From Verrucomicrobia bacterium UBA673 (GTDB lineage: Bacteria > Verrucomicrobiota > Verrucomicrobiia > Limisphaerales > UBA1096), in the NCBI GenBank assembly GCA_002299785.1, contig DBNL01000166.1, positions 7,604 to 30,119 of the forward strand: DNA of 22,516 nucleotides. Direction: 5' to 3'. The notes beneath the pieces are model-generated. The model did not search any database. It had not been told where the DNA came from and worked only from the letters and a program-made list of their open reading frames with translations. Made by a program: the position numbers and the translations under genes. Positions 1 to 8,616 of the stretch are shown one piece after another (within the stretch, counting starts at the first letter, position 1; every line of letters begins with the position of its first letter).

Positions 1-57
1 CAACCACGCCTGTTGCTTGGAGAGTAAACCTGACAACTTAAACACTGGAATTTAAAG
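1..57. other. Leader/intergenic segment upstream of rpoC
   Basis: All three forward frames close here, at TAA 25-27, TAA 39-41 and TAA 53-55, so any upstream gene ends within these bases. From general gene order rpoB is expected immediately upstream, but the visible codons are too few to recognise it. There is no clear Shine-Dalgarno before the rpoC ATG at 58, only an A/T-rich stretch ending in AAAG. I see no promoter or terminator. Confidence 0.3.
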
Positions 58-3000
58 ATGATTGATACAGCAGAATCCTCACGAGAGTTGCTAGGGCTCG
101 ACAAGGTAAACCATGTGGATCATGTCGCCATCGCCGTGGCTTCCCCGGACTCCATACGGTCGTGGTCCAAGGGTGAAGTCAAGAACCCTGAGACCATCAA
201 CTACCGAACATTCAAGCCAGAGAAGGGTGGGCTTTTTTGCGAGCGGATTTTTGGTCCGGTTAAGGACTGGGAATGTTCCTGCGGCAAGTACAAGCGGATC
301 AAGCATCGCGGTGTAGTCTGCGACCGCTGCGGCGTGGAAGTGACCCAGGCGCGCGTCCGACGCGAGCGCATGGGCCACATTGAATTGTCGGTGCCGGTGA
401 CCCATATCTGGTTTTTCAAGTGCATGCCCTCCCGCATCGGGTTGGTGATGGATGTCACGGCCCGCAACCTTGAGAGGGTTATTTACTACGAGGATTATCT
501 CGTGATCGATCCCGGCGAAACGCCGTTGGAAAAAAACCAGCTCCTTACGGAAATGGAGTATCGCGATGCCAAGGAAACCTACGGGCCGGAAGCGTTTGTG
601 GCCAAGATTGGTGCCGAGGGGGTTTACGAAGCCATGGCCGCCATCGACCTCGATGAGAGTATTGAAAGCCTGCAGTTCGCCATGACCCAGACGCGGAGCA
701 AGCAGATTCGGAAGAAACTGGCCAAGCGAATCAAGATTTACCAGGGCTTTCTCAAGTCCAAGAGTCGGCCCGAGTGGATGGTGCTGACGGTGCTGCCGGT
801 AATTCCGCCGGATCTGCGCCCCTTGGTTCCGCTTGAGGGTGGCCGTTTTGCCACTTCCGACCTGAACGATCTCTACCGCCGTGTCATCAACCGTAACAAC
901 CGGTTGAAGAACCTTTTGGCACTCAAGACCCCGGAGGTCATCATCCGGAACGAGAAACGGATGTTGCAGGAAGCGGTCGATGCCCTGTATGACAACGGTC
1001 GACATGGTCGCCCCGTGACAGGTGCCGGCAACCGTGCACTCAAGTCGTTGAGCGACATGCTGAAGGGCAAGAGCGGGCGTTTCCGTCAAAATCTGCTCGG
1101 CAAACGTGTGGACTACTCCGGCCGCTCGGTGATCGTTATCGGCCCGGAACTGAAACTTCACCAGTGTGGTCTCCCCAAGAAAATGGCGCTGGTATTGTTC
1201 GAGCCATTTATCATCCGGCGGCTCAAGGATCTGGGCTACGTGCACACCGTTCGTTCCGCCAAGAAATTGATCGAGCGCCAGACTCCCGAGGTTTGGGACG
1301 TGCTCGAAGAGGTGACTAGGGAGCACCCCATCTTGTTGAACCGCGCGCCGACCCTTCACCGTCTTTCAATTCAGGCGTTCGAGCCAACATTGATCGAGGG
1401 TGAGGCTATTCGTCTTCATCCGCTGACCTGTAGCGCCTACAATGCGGACTTTGATGGCGATCAAATGGCGGTGCATGTGCCGCTGTCTGTCGAGGCCCAG
1501 TTGGAGGCGCGCCACCTGATGATGGCGACCAACAACATCTTTTCGCCTTCAAGCGGAAAGCCGATCATTACTCCGTCCCAGGATATCGCCTTGGGCTGTT
1601 ATTACTTCACAGCCAAGCCACGCGGGGTGGTTCGCAAAAAACAAAAAGTTTTGCGCTTGTTTGGATCGAAGCAGGAGGTTTTGTTCGCGTATGATGATGG
1701 TGAGATGAAGATTCACGACGTGATCCGCTTGGCCAACCCCGACTTTGGGGAGGACTCCGCATACGGGGAGAAGGAAAAAAAGATCATTGAGACTACTGTT
1801 GGCCGGGTTGTTTTCAGCGAAATTTGGCCGGACAAGATTGGGTTTCCAAATATAATCGTGAACAAAGGTGCCCTTGGGGACATCATTTGGAATTGCTATC
1901 GGCATTGCGGTCAGGAAGAAACGGTTCGCGTGCTTGATGATCTTAAGCAGCTTGGTTTTGCGTCGGCAACCAAGTCCGGCCTTTCCATGGGAATGCACGA
2001 CATGATCATTCCCAAGGAAAAAGCCAAGGAGATATCGAAGGCCGAGAAGCAAATTGTCGATGTGGACAAGCAATACCGCCGGGGTGTCATCACACCCGGC
2101 GAGCGTTATAATAAGATCATCGATATCTGGACCCATTGCACCGACCAGATTGCTGACGTGATGCTGCAGGTGCTGGATGACAACAATGGCAGCGATGAGT
2201 TCAATCCGATTTGGTTGATGGTTGACTCAGGTGCACGCGGCAACCGTCAACAGGTTCGCCAGTTGTCCGGCTTGCGTGGCCTTATGGCCAAGCCGTCGGG
2301 GGATATTATTGAAAAACCAATCTTGGCCAATTTCCGCGAGGGGTTGACCGTATTGGACTACTTCATCTCGACGCACGGCGCGAGAAAAGGCTTGGCCGAC
2401 ACCGCGCTCAAGACTGCCGACTCCGGATACCTAACACGGAAACTGGTGGATGTGTCTCAGGACATTGTCATAAGGGAGTTGGACTGCGGAACCACCAACG
2501 GTATTTGGCGATTGGCTATCTATGAGGGCGAGGACGAGGTAGTCCAACTCAAGGATCGTTTGGTTGGCCGGGTAGCCGCTGAGGACATCATCAATCCGGT
2601 GAACCCGGACGAATACCTTTGCGAGGCCGGTCAAGTTATTGACGAGGCACACGCCAGTACAATTGACGATGCAGGCGTCGAACGAGTCAAAATTCGCTCT
2701 GTGCTGACGTGTGAAGCCAAGCGCGGTGTTTGCCAGAAATGCTACGGCATAAACCTTGCCAGCGGAGTCATGGCTGAAATGGGCGAGGCCGTGGGCATTA
2801 TTGCCGCCCAGTCCATTGGTGAGCCAGGTACTCAGTTGACCATGCGTACCTTCCATATCGGTGGAACTGCCTCGGCAGTTTTTAAGCAGCCCCAAATCGA
2901 GGCACGTAACGAGGGCGTCCTGAAGTTTCAGGATATCAGGTGTGTGGAGTTGGAAGACGGGAACAATATTGTCCTCAACAAGAACGGAATCGTTCATATT

Positions 3001-4209
3001 TTGGATGAGAAAAGCGGCCTTGAACTGGAGACGTATACCGTGATCATCGGTTCAGTAATCGCTGTTTCCGATGGAGAGAAGGTCAAGAAGGGACAGGTGT
3101 TTGTCCAGTGGGATCCCTACAACATTCCAATTATCACCGAGAAACCGGGTAAGATTAAGTTTCACGACATTATCGACGGAGTGACGATGAAGCATGAGGA
3201 CGACGAGGCCACTGGCCAAAAATCTCTAGTTGTCATCGATTACAAAGAGGATTTGCATCCCCAGGTGATCGTCGAGAACGCTAAGGGTGAGGCCATCGCC
3301 AATTATCCGATTCCTTCAGGGGCTCACATTGTTGTTGAAGAGGGAGACGCCATTGTCGCCGGAAGCCTGATCGCCAAGACGCCCCGGCAGGCGGCCAAGA
3401 CAAAGGATATCACTGGAGGTCTGCCGCGTGTCGCAGAGTTATTTGAGGCTCGGATACCGAAGGACGGCTCAGAGATTTCCAAGATCGATGGTGTTGTGGA
3501 CTTTGGTTCGACGGTACGAGGCAAACGCTCGATTATCATTCGCGACGTGGAGTCCGGCGAGGAGGAGGAGCATCTGATCCCGATCGGTAAACATGTCATC
3601 GTATTCAAGGGGGACTTGCTGAAGAAAGGCCAGCAGTTGACCGAGGGCCCTGTCAATCCACACGAGATTCTTGAGGTTTGCGGCCCGCAAGCACTTCAGG
3701 ATCATTTGGTAAACGAAGTGCAGGAGGTATACCGACTACAAGGCGTAACAATCAACGACAAACACATTGAGACAATCTCACGGCAGATGATGCGAAAAAT
3801 CCGCATCACTGAACCGGGAGACACCACTTTCCTTTGGGGGGAGCAAGTTGAGAAACTTACCTTCGAGGAGGAAAACGAGAAAATTGAAAAAATGGGAGGC
3901 CAAGCAGCCGAGGGTCAGCCCGTGTTGCTTGGTATCACCAAGGCATCACTGGAGACAGAGAGTTTCCTAAGCGCCGCCTCTTTTCAGGATACCACCCGTG
4001 TGCTGACAGATGCCGCTACGCTTGGCAAAGTCGACACTCTTCGTGGCTTTAAGGAAAACGTCATCATGGGGCACATCGTTCCGGCGGGAACCGGCTCTGA
4101 TCTGCACCGGAACGTAAGGTTGAAGCCCATGACCGAGGAGATCGCCGATGTTCCGAGTGAGGAAGAAGAGCAGGAAAAGCCCCTTTTCGACAATCCTCTC
4201 CTAGGATGA
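58..4209 (+). CDS. rpoC: DNA-directed RNA polymerase subunit beta'
   Basis: This is the catalytic clamp subunit of RNA polymerase, 1383 aa, full length for the family. The N-terminal zinc ribbon is C73, C75, C88, C91. The absolutely conserved NADFDGDQM motif is at residues 462-470, with D464, D466 and D468 as the active-site Mg2+ ligands. The second zinc site is C810, C885, C892, C895. The trigger-loop region is visible as the GIIAAQSIGEPGTQLTMRTF stretch near residue 920. The C-terminus is acidic (EEEEQE) and ends PLFDNPLLG. The ATG at 58 is chosen because all frames close just upstream and the protein then begins with a normal bacterial beta' N-terminus. Two TTGGCCAA palindromes (1729 and 2323) lie in L-A-N codons. 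The gene is followed by 127 nt containing a promoter for the next operon, so co-transcription with rpsL is not required. Identity is certain. Confidence 0.99.
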   Translation: MIDTAESSRELLGLDKVNHVDHVAIAVASPDSIRSWSKGEVKNPETINYRTFKPEKGGLFCERIFGPVKDWECSCGKYKRIKHRGVVCDRCGVEVTQARVRRERMGHIELSVPVTHIWFFKCMPSRIGLVMDVTARNLERVIYYEDYLVIDPGETPLEKNQLLTEMEYRDAKETYGPEAFVAKIGAEGVYEAMAAIDLDESIESLQFAMTQTRSKQIRKKLAKRIKIYQGFLKSKSRPEWMVLTVLPVIPPDLRPLVPLEGGRFATSDLNDLYRRVINRNNRLKNLLALKTPEVIIRNEKRMLQEAVDALYDNGRHGRPVTGAGNRALKSLSDMLKGKSGRFRQNLLGKRVDYSGRSVIVIGPELKLHQCGLPKKMALVLFEPFIIRRLKDLGYVHTVRSAKKLIERQTPEVWDVLEEVTREHPILLNRAPTLHRLSIQAFEPTLIEGEAIRLHPLTCSAYNADFDGDQMAVHVPLSVEAQLEARHLMMATNNIFSPSSGKPIITPSQDIALGCYYFTAKPRGVVRKKQKVLRLFGSKQEVLFAYDDGEMKIHDVIRLANPDFGEDSAYGEKEKKIIETTVGRVVFSEIWPDKIGFPNIIVNKGALGDIIWNCYRHCGQEETVRVLDDLKQLGFASATKSGLSMGMHDMIIPKEKAKEISKAEKQIVDVDKQYRRGVITPGERYNKIIDIWTHCTDQIADVMLQVLDDNNGSDEFNPIWLMVDSGARGNRQQVRQLSGLRGLMAKPSGDIIEKPILANFREGLTVLDYFISTHGARKGLADTALKTADSGYLTRKLVDVSQDIVIRELDCGTTNGIWRLAIYEGEDEVVQLKDRLVGRVAAEDIINPVNPDEYLCEAGQVIDEAHASTIDDAGVERVKIRSVLTCEAKRGVCQKCYGINLASGVMAEMGEAVGIIAAQSIGEPGTQLTMRTFHIGGTASAVFKQPQIEARNEGVLKFQDIRCVELEDGNNIVLNKNGIVHILDEKSGLELETYTVIIGSVIAVSDGEKVKKGQVFVQWDPYNIPIITEKPGKIKFHDIIDGVTMKHEDDEATGQKSLVVIDYKEDLHPQVIVENAKGEAIANYPIPSGAHIVVEEGDAIVAGSLIAKTPRQAAKTKDITGGLPRVAELFEARIPKDGSEISKIDGVVDFGSTVRGKRSIIIRDVESGEEEEHLIPIGKHVIVFKGDLLKKGQQLTEGPVNPHEILEVCGPQALQDHLVNEVQEVYRLQGVTINDKHIETISRQMMRKIRITEPGDTTFLWGEQVEKLTFEEENEKIEKMGGQAAEGQPVLLGITKASLETESFLSAASFQDTTRVLTDAATLGKVDTLRGFKENVIMGHIVPAGTGSDLHRNVRLKPMTEEIADVPSEEEEQEKPLFDNPLLG

Positions 4210-4252
4210 GGCCGGGAAGACAAAATAGTCGGGGAAATGTTCAAAATACCTG

Positions 4253-4287
4253 TTGCATCGGAACTAGTTTTTGCTACTCTCCGCGCC
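4253..4287 (+). promoter_or_regulatory. Candidate sigma-70 promoter of the rpsL operon with GC-rich discriminator
   Basis: TTGCAT (4253-4258), 16 nt, then TACTCT (4275-4280) resembles a -35/-10 pair. The -10 is followed directly by CCGCGCCCC (4281-4289), a GC-rich discriminator of the kind typical of stringently controlled rRNA and ribosomal-protein promoters. It lies in the only sizeable gap between rpoC and rpsL, about 50 nt upstream of the start codon. The element match is moderate and the stringent-control reading is inference. Confidence 0.45.
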
Positions 4288-4336
4288 CCCTCGAGCGGGA
4301 TTAGCACTTAAAATACTTAATTTTTAATATTTTTTA

Positions 4337-4723
4337 ATGCCGACAATCAACCAATTGGTACGAAAAGGCCGGGTAAAGGTAAAAGCCAAAACAGCATCCC
4401 CGGCGTTGGAGAACTGTCCGTTTAAACGGGGAGTTTGTCTGCAAGTGTACACTCGGACTCCGAAGAAGCCTAATTCCGCCATGAGGAAGGTCGCTAAGGT
4501 GCGTCTGACCAATGGATACGAGGTCATTGCGTATATCCCTGATGAGGGACATACGTTGCAGGAGCATTCCATTGTGCTGATTAGGGGTGGAAGGGTGAAG
4601 GATCTTCCCGGTGTTCGTTACCACATCGTTCGTGGTGCCTTGGATGCCACCGGAGTGGAGAAGCGCCGGCGCAGTCGCTCAAAGTACGGAGTCAAGCGCC
4701 CGAAGGCAGGAAAGAAAAAGTAG
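4337..4723 (+). CDS. rpsL: 30S ribosomal protein S12
   Basis: S12 sits at the decoding centre of the small subunit and is 128 aa here, near the usual 123-125. The streptomycin/accuracy loop TPKKPNSAMRKV has K43 and K44, and the second decoding loop GGRVKDLPGVRYH has K88 and D89. D89 is the residue methylthiolated by RimO in other bacteria. K43 and K88 are in the wild-type state. The C-terminus RSKYGVKRPKA is canonical, followed by a short GKKK extension. It is the first gene of the str-type operon, 27 nt ahead of rpsG. The bases before the ATG are almost pure A/T with no Shine-Dalgarno. Confidence 0.98.
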   Translation: MPTINQLVRKGRVKVKAKTASPALENCPFKRGVCLQVYTRTPKKPNSAMRKVAKVRLTNGYEVIAYIPDEGHTLQEHSIVLIRGGRVKDLPGVRYHIVRGALDATGVEKRRRSRSKYGVKRPKAGKKK

Positions 4724-4750
4724 TCGTAAGGAAAGAGATTTTTACAAGAC

Positions 4751-5224
4751 ATGGCACGCCGTCGAAGAGCAGAAAAGCGCGAAGTAACACCGGACTCCCG
4801 GTATGGGAGCAAGACCGTCACCTTGTTGGTTAATTTAACCATGCGTCAGGGCAAGAAAAGTGTGGCGGAAAAAATTATCTATGGAGCGTTCGACAAGTTA
4901 GCCGCAGAAAAGCAGGGAAGCGATCCGTTGGAAATTTTAGAGAGAGCCGTGAGCAATGCTAGGCCACGACTCGAGGTTAAGTCGCGGCGTGTCGGTGGGG
5001 CAACCTACCAGATTCCACTAGAGATCACCACAAGCCGGCAGACGGCATTGGCGTTGCGATGGTTGGTGAGTTTTTCGCAGGGACGCAAGGGAGTGCCCAT
5101 GAAGGATGCTTTGGCCACTGAAATCAGGGACGCCAGTGAAGGTCAGGGTAGTTGCATCCGCAAAAGAGACGAGATGCACAAAATGGCACAGGCTAATAAG
5201 GCCTTTTCGCACTTCCGCTGGTAG
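4751..5224 (+). CDS. rpsG: 30S ribosomal protein S7
   Basis: S7 nucleates assembly of the 16S rRNA 3' domain and contacts the E-site tRNA. The length of 157 aa matches the usual 155-157. It begins with the basic stretch MARRRRAEKR, carries the conserved RPRLEVKSRRVGGATYQIPLE segment near residues 72-92, and ends HKMAQANKAFSHFRW, the canonical C-terminus. It follows rpsL by 27 nt. The purine run AGGAAAGAG lies about 15-20 nt before the ATG, somewhat far for a Shine-Dalgarno. A 131-nt gap containing a 14-bp palindrome separates it from fusA. Confidence 0.98.
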   Translation: MARRRRAEKREVTPDSRYGSKTVTLLVNLTMRQGKKSVAEKIIYGAFDKLAAEKQGSDPLEILERAVSNARPRLEVKSRRVGGATYQIPLEITTSRQTALALRWLVSFSQGRKGVPMKDALATEIRDASEGQGSCIRKRDEMHKMAQANKAFSHFRW

Positions 5225-5236
5225 GTAAGAAGAGTT

Positions 5237-5250
5237 CGCTTGGCCAAGCG
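5237..5250. repeat. 14-bp perfect palindrome CGCTTGGCCAAGCG
   Basis: The longest form of the window's iterated TTGGCCAA palindrome lies 12 nt after the rpsG stop, inside the 131-nt gap before fusA. It has no central loop, so it is a poor RNA hairpin but an ideal two-fold symmetric DNA site. An imperfect copy (CCTGGCCAGG) follows immediately at 5251-5260. No T-tract follows, so it is not an intrinsic terminator. Confidence 0.85.
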
Positions 5251-5355
5251 CCTGGCCAGGTTGCCCACATCCAACGTTTTATACGAGGATGAGACGATCT
5301 CTGACATAGCTTTGGTTTTTGAATGGTTTTGCTGGTTTTTTAGCGACAAGAATAA

Positions 5356-7536
5356 ATGACTGCCACATTGGAACAGAAAGATAACATCAATTCGCCTGAT
5401 CGTGAGTATACGCTTGAGCGGACTCGCAACATTGGTATCGCTGCCCATATTGATGCAGGCAAGACCACAACCACTGAACGAATTCTCTTCTACACCGGTT
5501 TCATGCACAAGATCGGCGAGGTTCACGACGGAAACACTGTCACGGACTGGATGGAGCAGGAACGCGAACGAGGCATCACCATCACCTCGGCTGCGACAAC
5601 CTGTTTTTGGAAGCAAAAGGAGGATGGTTTGACCAAGCTTTTTGCGGAAATCGACAATCGTATCAATATCATCGACACCCCCGGCCACGTGGACTTCACC
5701 GCAGAGGTGGAGAGATCCATGCGTGTTCTCGACGGTGCCGTGGCTGTTTTTTGCGGTGTGGCCGGCGTGCAGCCCCAGTCCGAAACTGTCTGGCGGCAGG
5801 CCAGTAAATACAACGTTCCCCGGATTGCCTTCATCAACAAGATGGATCGCACCGGCGCCAACTTTAGTAAGGCTGTCAACGATCTGCGCACCAAGTTCGG
5901 TGCCGAGGCTCACCCGGTAGGCATTCCGATTGGTGCTGAAGATAAACTCAGCGGCGTGATCGATGTCGTGAGTCAAAGAGCTATTGTTTACGATCTCGCC
6001 GATGAAACAGGTGTCAAGTATGACATCACAGATATCCCCGCTGACCTTAAGGGAGAAGCCGAGATGGCTTTGGAACAGCTTGTTGACGCCGTATCAAACC
6101 TCGACGATGAGGTGGCCGAAATGGTACTCGAGGAAAAAGAGATAACCCCGGAGATACTAAAGAAAGCTATTCGGCGGTTAACCTGCAACTTGAAAATGGT
6201 GCCCGTCCTCGGTGGGTCAGCTTTCAAAAATAAGGGAGTGCAACCGCTAATGGATGCCGTTGTGGACTACCTGCCATCGCCGATTGAGGTTTCCGCCGCC
6301 ACAGCGGTCGAGGCGGACGACCAAACCACGGAGGTCACCGTTGAGCCGGATGACAAAGGCCCATTTTGTTCGTTGGCATTCAAACTTTGGACCGACCCAT
6401 TCGTTGGTAAGCTCGTTTTCATCCGCGTTTATTCAGGGCAACTCAAGAAGGGAGATACTATTTACAATCCGCGCACGCGAAAGCGCGACCGCGTCAGTCG
6501 CCTGATTATGTTGCAGGCTGACAAGCGCACCGATGTGAATGCTGTGTACTCCGGGGACATCGCCGCCATCGTGGGACTCCGTAACGTCACCACCGGCGAC
6601 ACCTTATGTGACAAGGAACTGGATGTGATGCTTGAGCCTCCGACCTTCCCCGAGCCGGTCATCTCGATGGCCGTCGAGCCTAATTCAAACGCTGATCGCG
6701 ACAAAATGTCCGAGGCGTTGCAGCGTTTATCCGAAGAGGACCCAACATTCCGCGTATTCACCGATGACGAAACTGCGCAGTTGATCATCGCTGGCATGGG
6801 TGAACTGCACCTGGACATTATTCGTGACCGCCTTCTACGTGAGTTTAAAGTTGAGGCTACCGTCGGTGCCCCACAGATTTCCTACCGCGAAGCCATCACT
6901 CTTGCCGCTGAGGGCGAGGGCAAGTTCATCCGCCAATCCGGAGGTCGAGGCCAATATGGCCACGCCATTATCAATATCGCGCCCACCAAACGCGGCACGG
7001 GCATCGAGGTTGAGAACAAGATCGTCGGCGGTGTCATTCCCAAGGAGTACCACTCCGCGGTGGATGCTGGCATTCGCGAAGCCATCGCCAGCGGCGTGTT
7101 GGCTGGTTACCCGATGGTCGATGTCAGGGTTGAGGTGGTTGATGGCTCATTCCACGAGGTCGACTCGAATGAGTTGGCGTTCAAGATGGCCGGCATCTTT
7201 GCCTTCAAGGAAGCCTGCAAAAAAGCTAATCTTATTCTGCTCGAGCCGGTCATGAAAGTGGAGGTGATCACGCCTGATGAATATCAGGGCGACGTGATGG
7301 GTGATCTGAACCGGCGCCGCGGAAAGATTCTCGGCATGGAGACCGACGACAAACAACTCTGCACCGTGACGTGTGAAGTGCCGCTGGCCGAGATGTTTGG
7401 TTACGCGACGGCTGTTCGCTCACTGTCCCGGGGTCGCGCCTCCTACTCGATGGAACCATTTAGTTTTGAACAAGTGCCGAACAGCATCGCTGAGGAAATC
7501 GTCAGCGGGAGCACCAAGAAACCTGCACGCACTTAA
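5356..7536 (+). CDS. fusA: Translation elongation factor G
   Basis: EF-G is the GTPase that drives ribosomal translocation and, with RRF, subunit recycling. It is 726 aa, against about 700 in E. coli; part of the excess is an N-terminal extension of roughly 15 residues. GTPase motifs are G1 AHIDAGKT (30-37), G2 RGITI (72-76), G3 DTPGHVD (107-113), G4 NKMD (161-164) and the GSAFKNKGVQ stretch for G5. The domain IV/V signatures SGGRGQYGH and MEPVMKVEV-like sequence are present. It lies between rpsG and rpsJ with no tuf gene, so EF-Tu must be encoded elsewhere. No Shine-Dalgarno is obvious before the ATG (context GACAAGAATAAATG). Confidence 0.98.
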   Translation: MTATLEQKDNINSPDREYTLERTRNIGIAAHIDAGKTTTTERILFYTGFMHKIGEVHDGNTVTDWMEQERERGITITSAATTCFWKQKEDGLTKLFAEIDNRINIIDTPGHVDFTAEVERSMRVLDGAVAVFCGVAGVQPQSETVWRQASKYNVPRIAFINKMDRTGANFSKAVNDLRTKFGAEAHPVGIPIGAEDKLSGVIDVVSQRAIVYDLADETGVKYDITDIPADLKGEAEMALEQLVDAVSNLDDEVAEMVLEEKEITPEILKKAIRRLTCNLKMVPVLGGSAFKNKGVQPLMDAVVDYLPSPIEVSAATAVEADDQTTEVTVEPDDKGPFCSLAFKLWTDPFVGKLVFIRVYSGQLKKGDTIYNPRTRKRDRVSRLIMLQADKRTDVNAVYSGDIAAIVGLRNVTTGDTLCDKELDVMLEPPTFPEPVISMAVEPNSNADRDKMSEALQRLSEEDPTFRVFTDDETAQLIIAGMGELHLDIIRDRLLREFKVEATVGAPQISYREAITLAAEGEGKFIRQSGGRGQYGHAIINIAPTKRGTGIEVENKIVGGVIPKEYHSAVDAGIREAIASGVLAGYPMVDVRVEVVDGSFHEVDSNELAFKMAGIFAFKEACKKANLILLEPVMKVEVITPDEYQGDVMGDLNRRRGKILGMETDDKQLCTVTCEVPLAEMFGYATAVRSLSRGRASYSMEPFSFEQVPNSIAEEIVSGSTKKPART

Positions 7537-7547
7537 AGAATATAGTC

Positions 7548-7856
7548 ATGCCAAAAAACCGCATAAGAATTCGCCTCAAGGCATACGATCACAGGGTGAT
7601 CGACCAGTCGGCTGGGGATATTGTCGAGACGGTCAAGCGCACCGGCGCGCTGGTCGCCGGCCCGATCCCGTTGCCCACCCGTATCGAACGTTTTACCGTG
7701 GGTCGCTCCCCTCACGTCGACAAGAAAGCGCAGGAAACGTTTGAGCAGCGGACGCACAAGCGGTTGATTGATATTATGGAACCGACCGCCAAGACAGTGG
7801 ACGAATTGAAAAAGTTGAACCTGCCCGCAGGCGTCGACATCACCATCAAAATTTAA
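7548..7856 (+). CDS. rpsJ: 30S ribosomal protein S10
   Basis: S10 is a head-domain protein of the small subunit and, as NusE, a transcription antitermination partner of NusB. It is 102 aa, the normal length. It starts MPKNRIRIRLKAYDHRVID, has the long-loop region PLPTRIERFTVGRSPHVDKKAQETFEQRTHKR and ends VDITIKI. It begins 11 nt after fusA, directly joining the str-type genes to the S10-type genes. No Shine-Dalgarno is visible. Confidence 0.98.
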   Translation: MPKNRIRIRLKAYDHRVIDQSAGDIVETVKRTGALVAGPIPLPTRIERFTVGRSPHVDKKAQETFEQRTHKRLIDIMEPTAKTVDELKKLNLPAGVDITIKI

Positions 7857-7862
7857 GCAACC

Positions 7863-8594
7863 ATGGTTGGATTGTTAGGAAAAAAATTGGGCCAAACACG
7901 GGTTTACACCGAGGACGGCAGATCCGTGAGCGTCACCATCGTGCAGGCTGGGCCCAACCAGGTGTTGCAATGCAAGACCACTGACAGGGATGGCTATGAG
8001 TCCGTTCAGCTTGGCTTCGACGGGCAAAAGGAACACCGGTTGAGCTTGCCTAAGCGCGGCCATCTTAAGGCGCATAACGGCGAGGAAAACTACGCGCCGC
8101 GTTCGCCCTCCCGAACCGTCAAGGGCAAGGCTCGCTTGGCCAACCGTAAGGCTTGGGACGCTCGTGCCATTACACCGATTCGGCGCATCAAGGAATTTCG
8201 TGACTTCTCTCTCGACGTCAAGCCCGGCGACTCGATCGGTGCCGACGTGTTCGAGGCTGGTGATTATGTCGATGTGATCGGCAAGACCAAGGGCCGTGGT
8301 TTTCAGGGCGTGGTCAAGCGATGGAATTTCGGCGGCGGTCGCGGTTCGCACGGTTCCGGCGGATGGCGGCGGCGACCCGGTTCGATCGGCGCAGGTTCAA
8401 CACCTGGTCACGTCATCAAGGGTAAGCAAATGCCCGGCCACATGGGGCAGGCGAGCCGCACGGTTCAAAACCTCGAAATCATTCAGGTGCAGTCCGACGA
8501 CAATCTGCTACTTGTCAAGGGAGCCATCCCAGGCGCCAATGGGGATTATGTCGTCATTCGCGAGTCCAAGAAAAAGCCGAAGAAAACCAAGTAA
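7863..8594 (+). CDS. rplC: 50S ribosomal protein L3
   Basis: L3 is a primary assembly protein whose long loop reaches the peptidyl transferase centre. It is 243 aa against about 210 in E. coli; the excess is mainly an insertion near residues 68-105 and a lysine-rich tail (ESKKKPKKTK). MVGLLGKKLGQTRVY, the KGRGFQGVVKRWNF segment and the central PGSIGAGSTPG loop identify it. The glutamine methylated by PrmB in E. coli (SIGQ) is alanine at 177 here, as in many other phyla. It starts 6 nt after rpsJ with no Shine-Dalgarno. One TTGGCCAA copy is at 8136. Confidence 0.97.
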   Translation: MVGLLGKKLGQTRVYTEDGRSVSVTIVQAGPNQVLQCKTTDRDGYESVQLGFDGQKEHRLSLPKRGHLKAHNGEENYAPRSPSRTVKGKARLANRKAWDARAITPIRRIKEFRDFSLDVKPGDSIGADVFEAGDYVDVIGKTKGRGFQGVVKRWNFGGGRGSHGSGGWRRRPGSIGAGSTPGHVIKGKQMPGHMGQASRTVQNLEIIQVQSDDNLLLVKGAIPGANGDYVVIRESKKKPKKTK

Positions 8595-8603
8595 GAGGCA
8601 ACT

Positions 8604-8608
8604 GAGGA
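8604..8608 (+). promoter_or_regulatory. Shine-Dalgarno site of rplD
   Basis: GAGGA lies 8 nt before the rplD ATG at 8617 and is one of the few clear Shine-Dalgarno sequences in the window. The other genes of this operon have no comparable site, so it shows that anti-SD pairing is possible in this organism but not always used. Confidence 0.7.
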
Positions 8609-8616
8609 TTTAAAAA

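Noticed and set aside
91..1359. Long open frame (422 codons) on the minus strand opposite rpoC
   Set aside because: It lies entirely antisense to the conserved beta' N-terminal half and its translation has no recognisable domains. It is a by-product of rpoC codon use.
5237..5260. Intrinsic terminator between rpsG and fusA
   Set aside because: The palindrome has no loop and no T-tract, and the operon context argues for read-through.
5143..5976. Minus-strand open frame across the rpsG end and fusA start
   Set aside because: It is antisense to two certain genes, has no known motifs, and crosses the intergenic gap in a way no real neighbour would.
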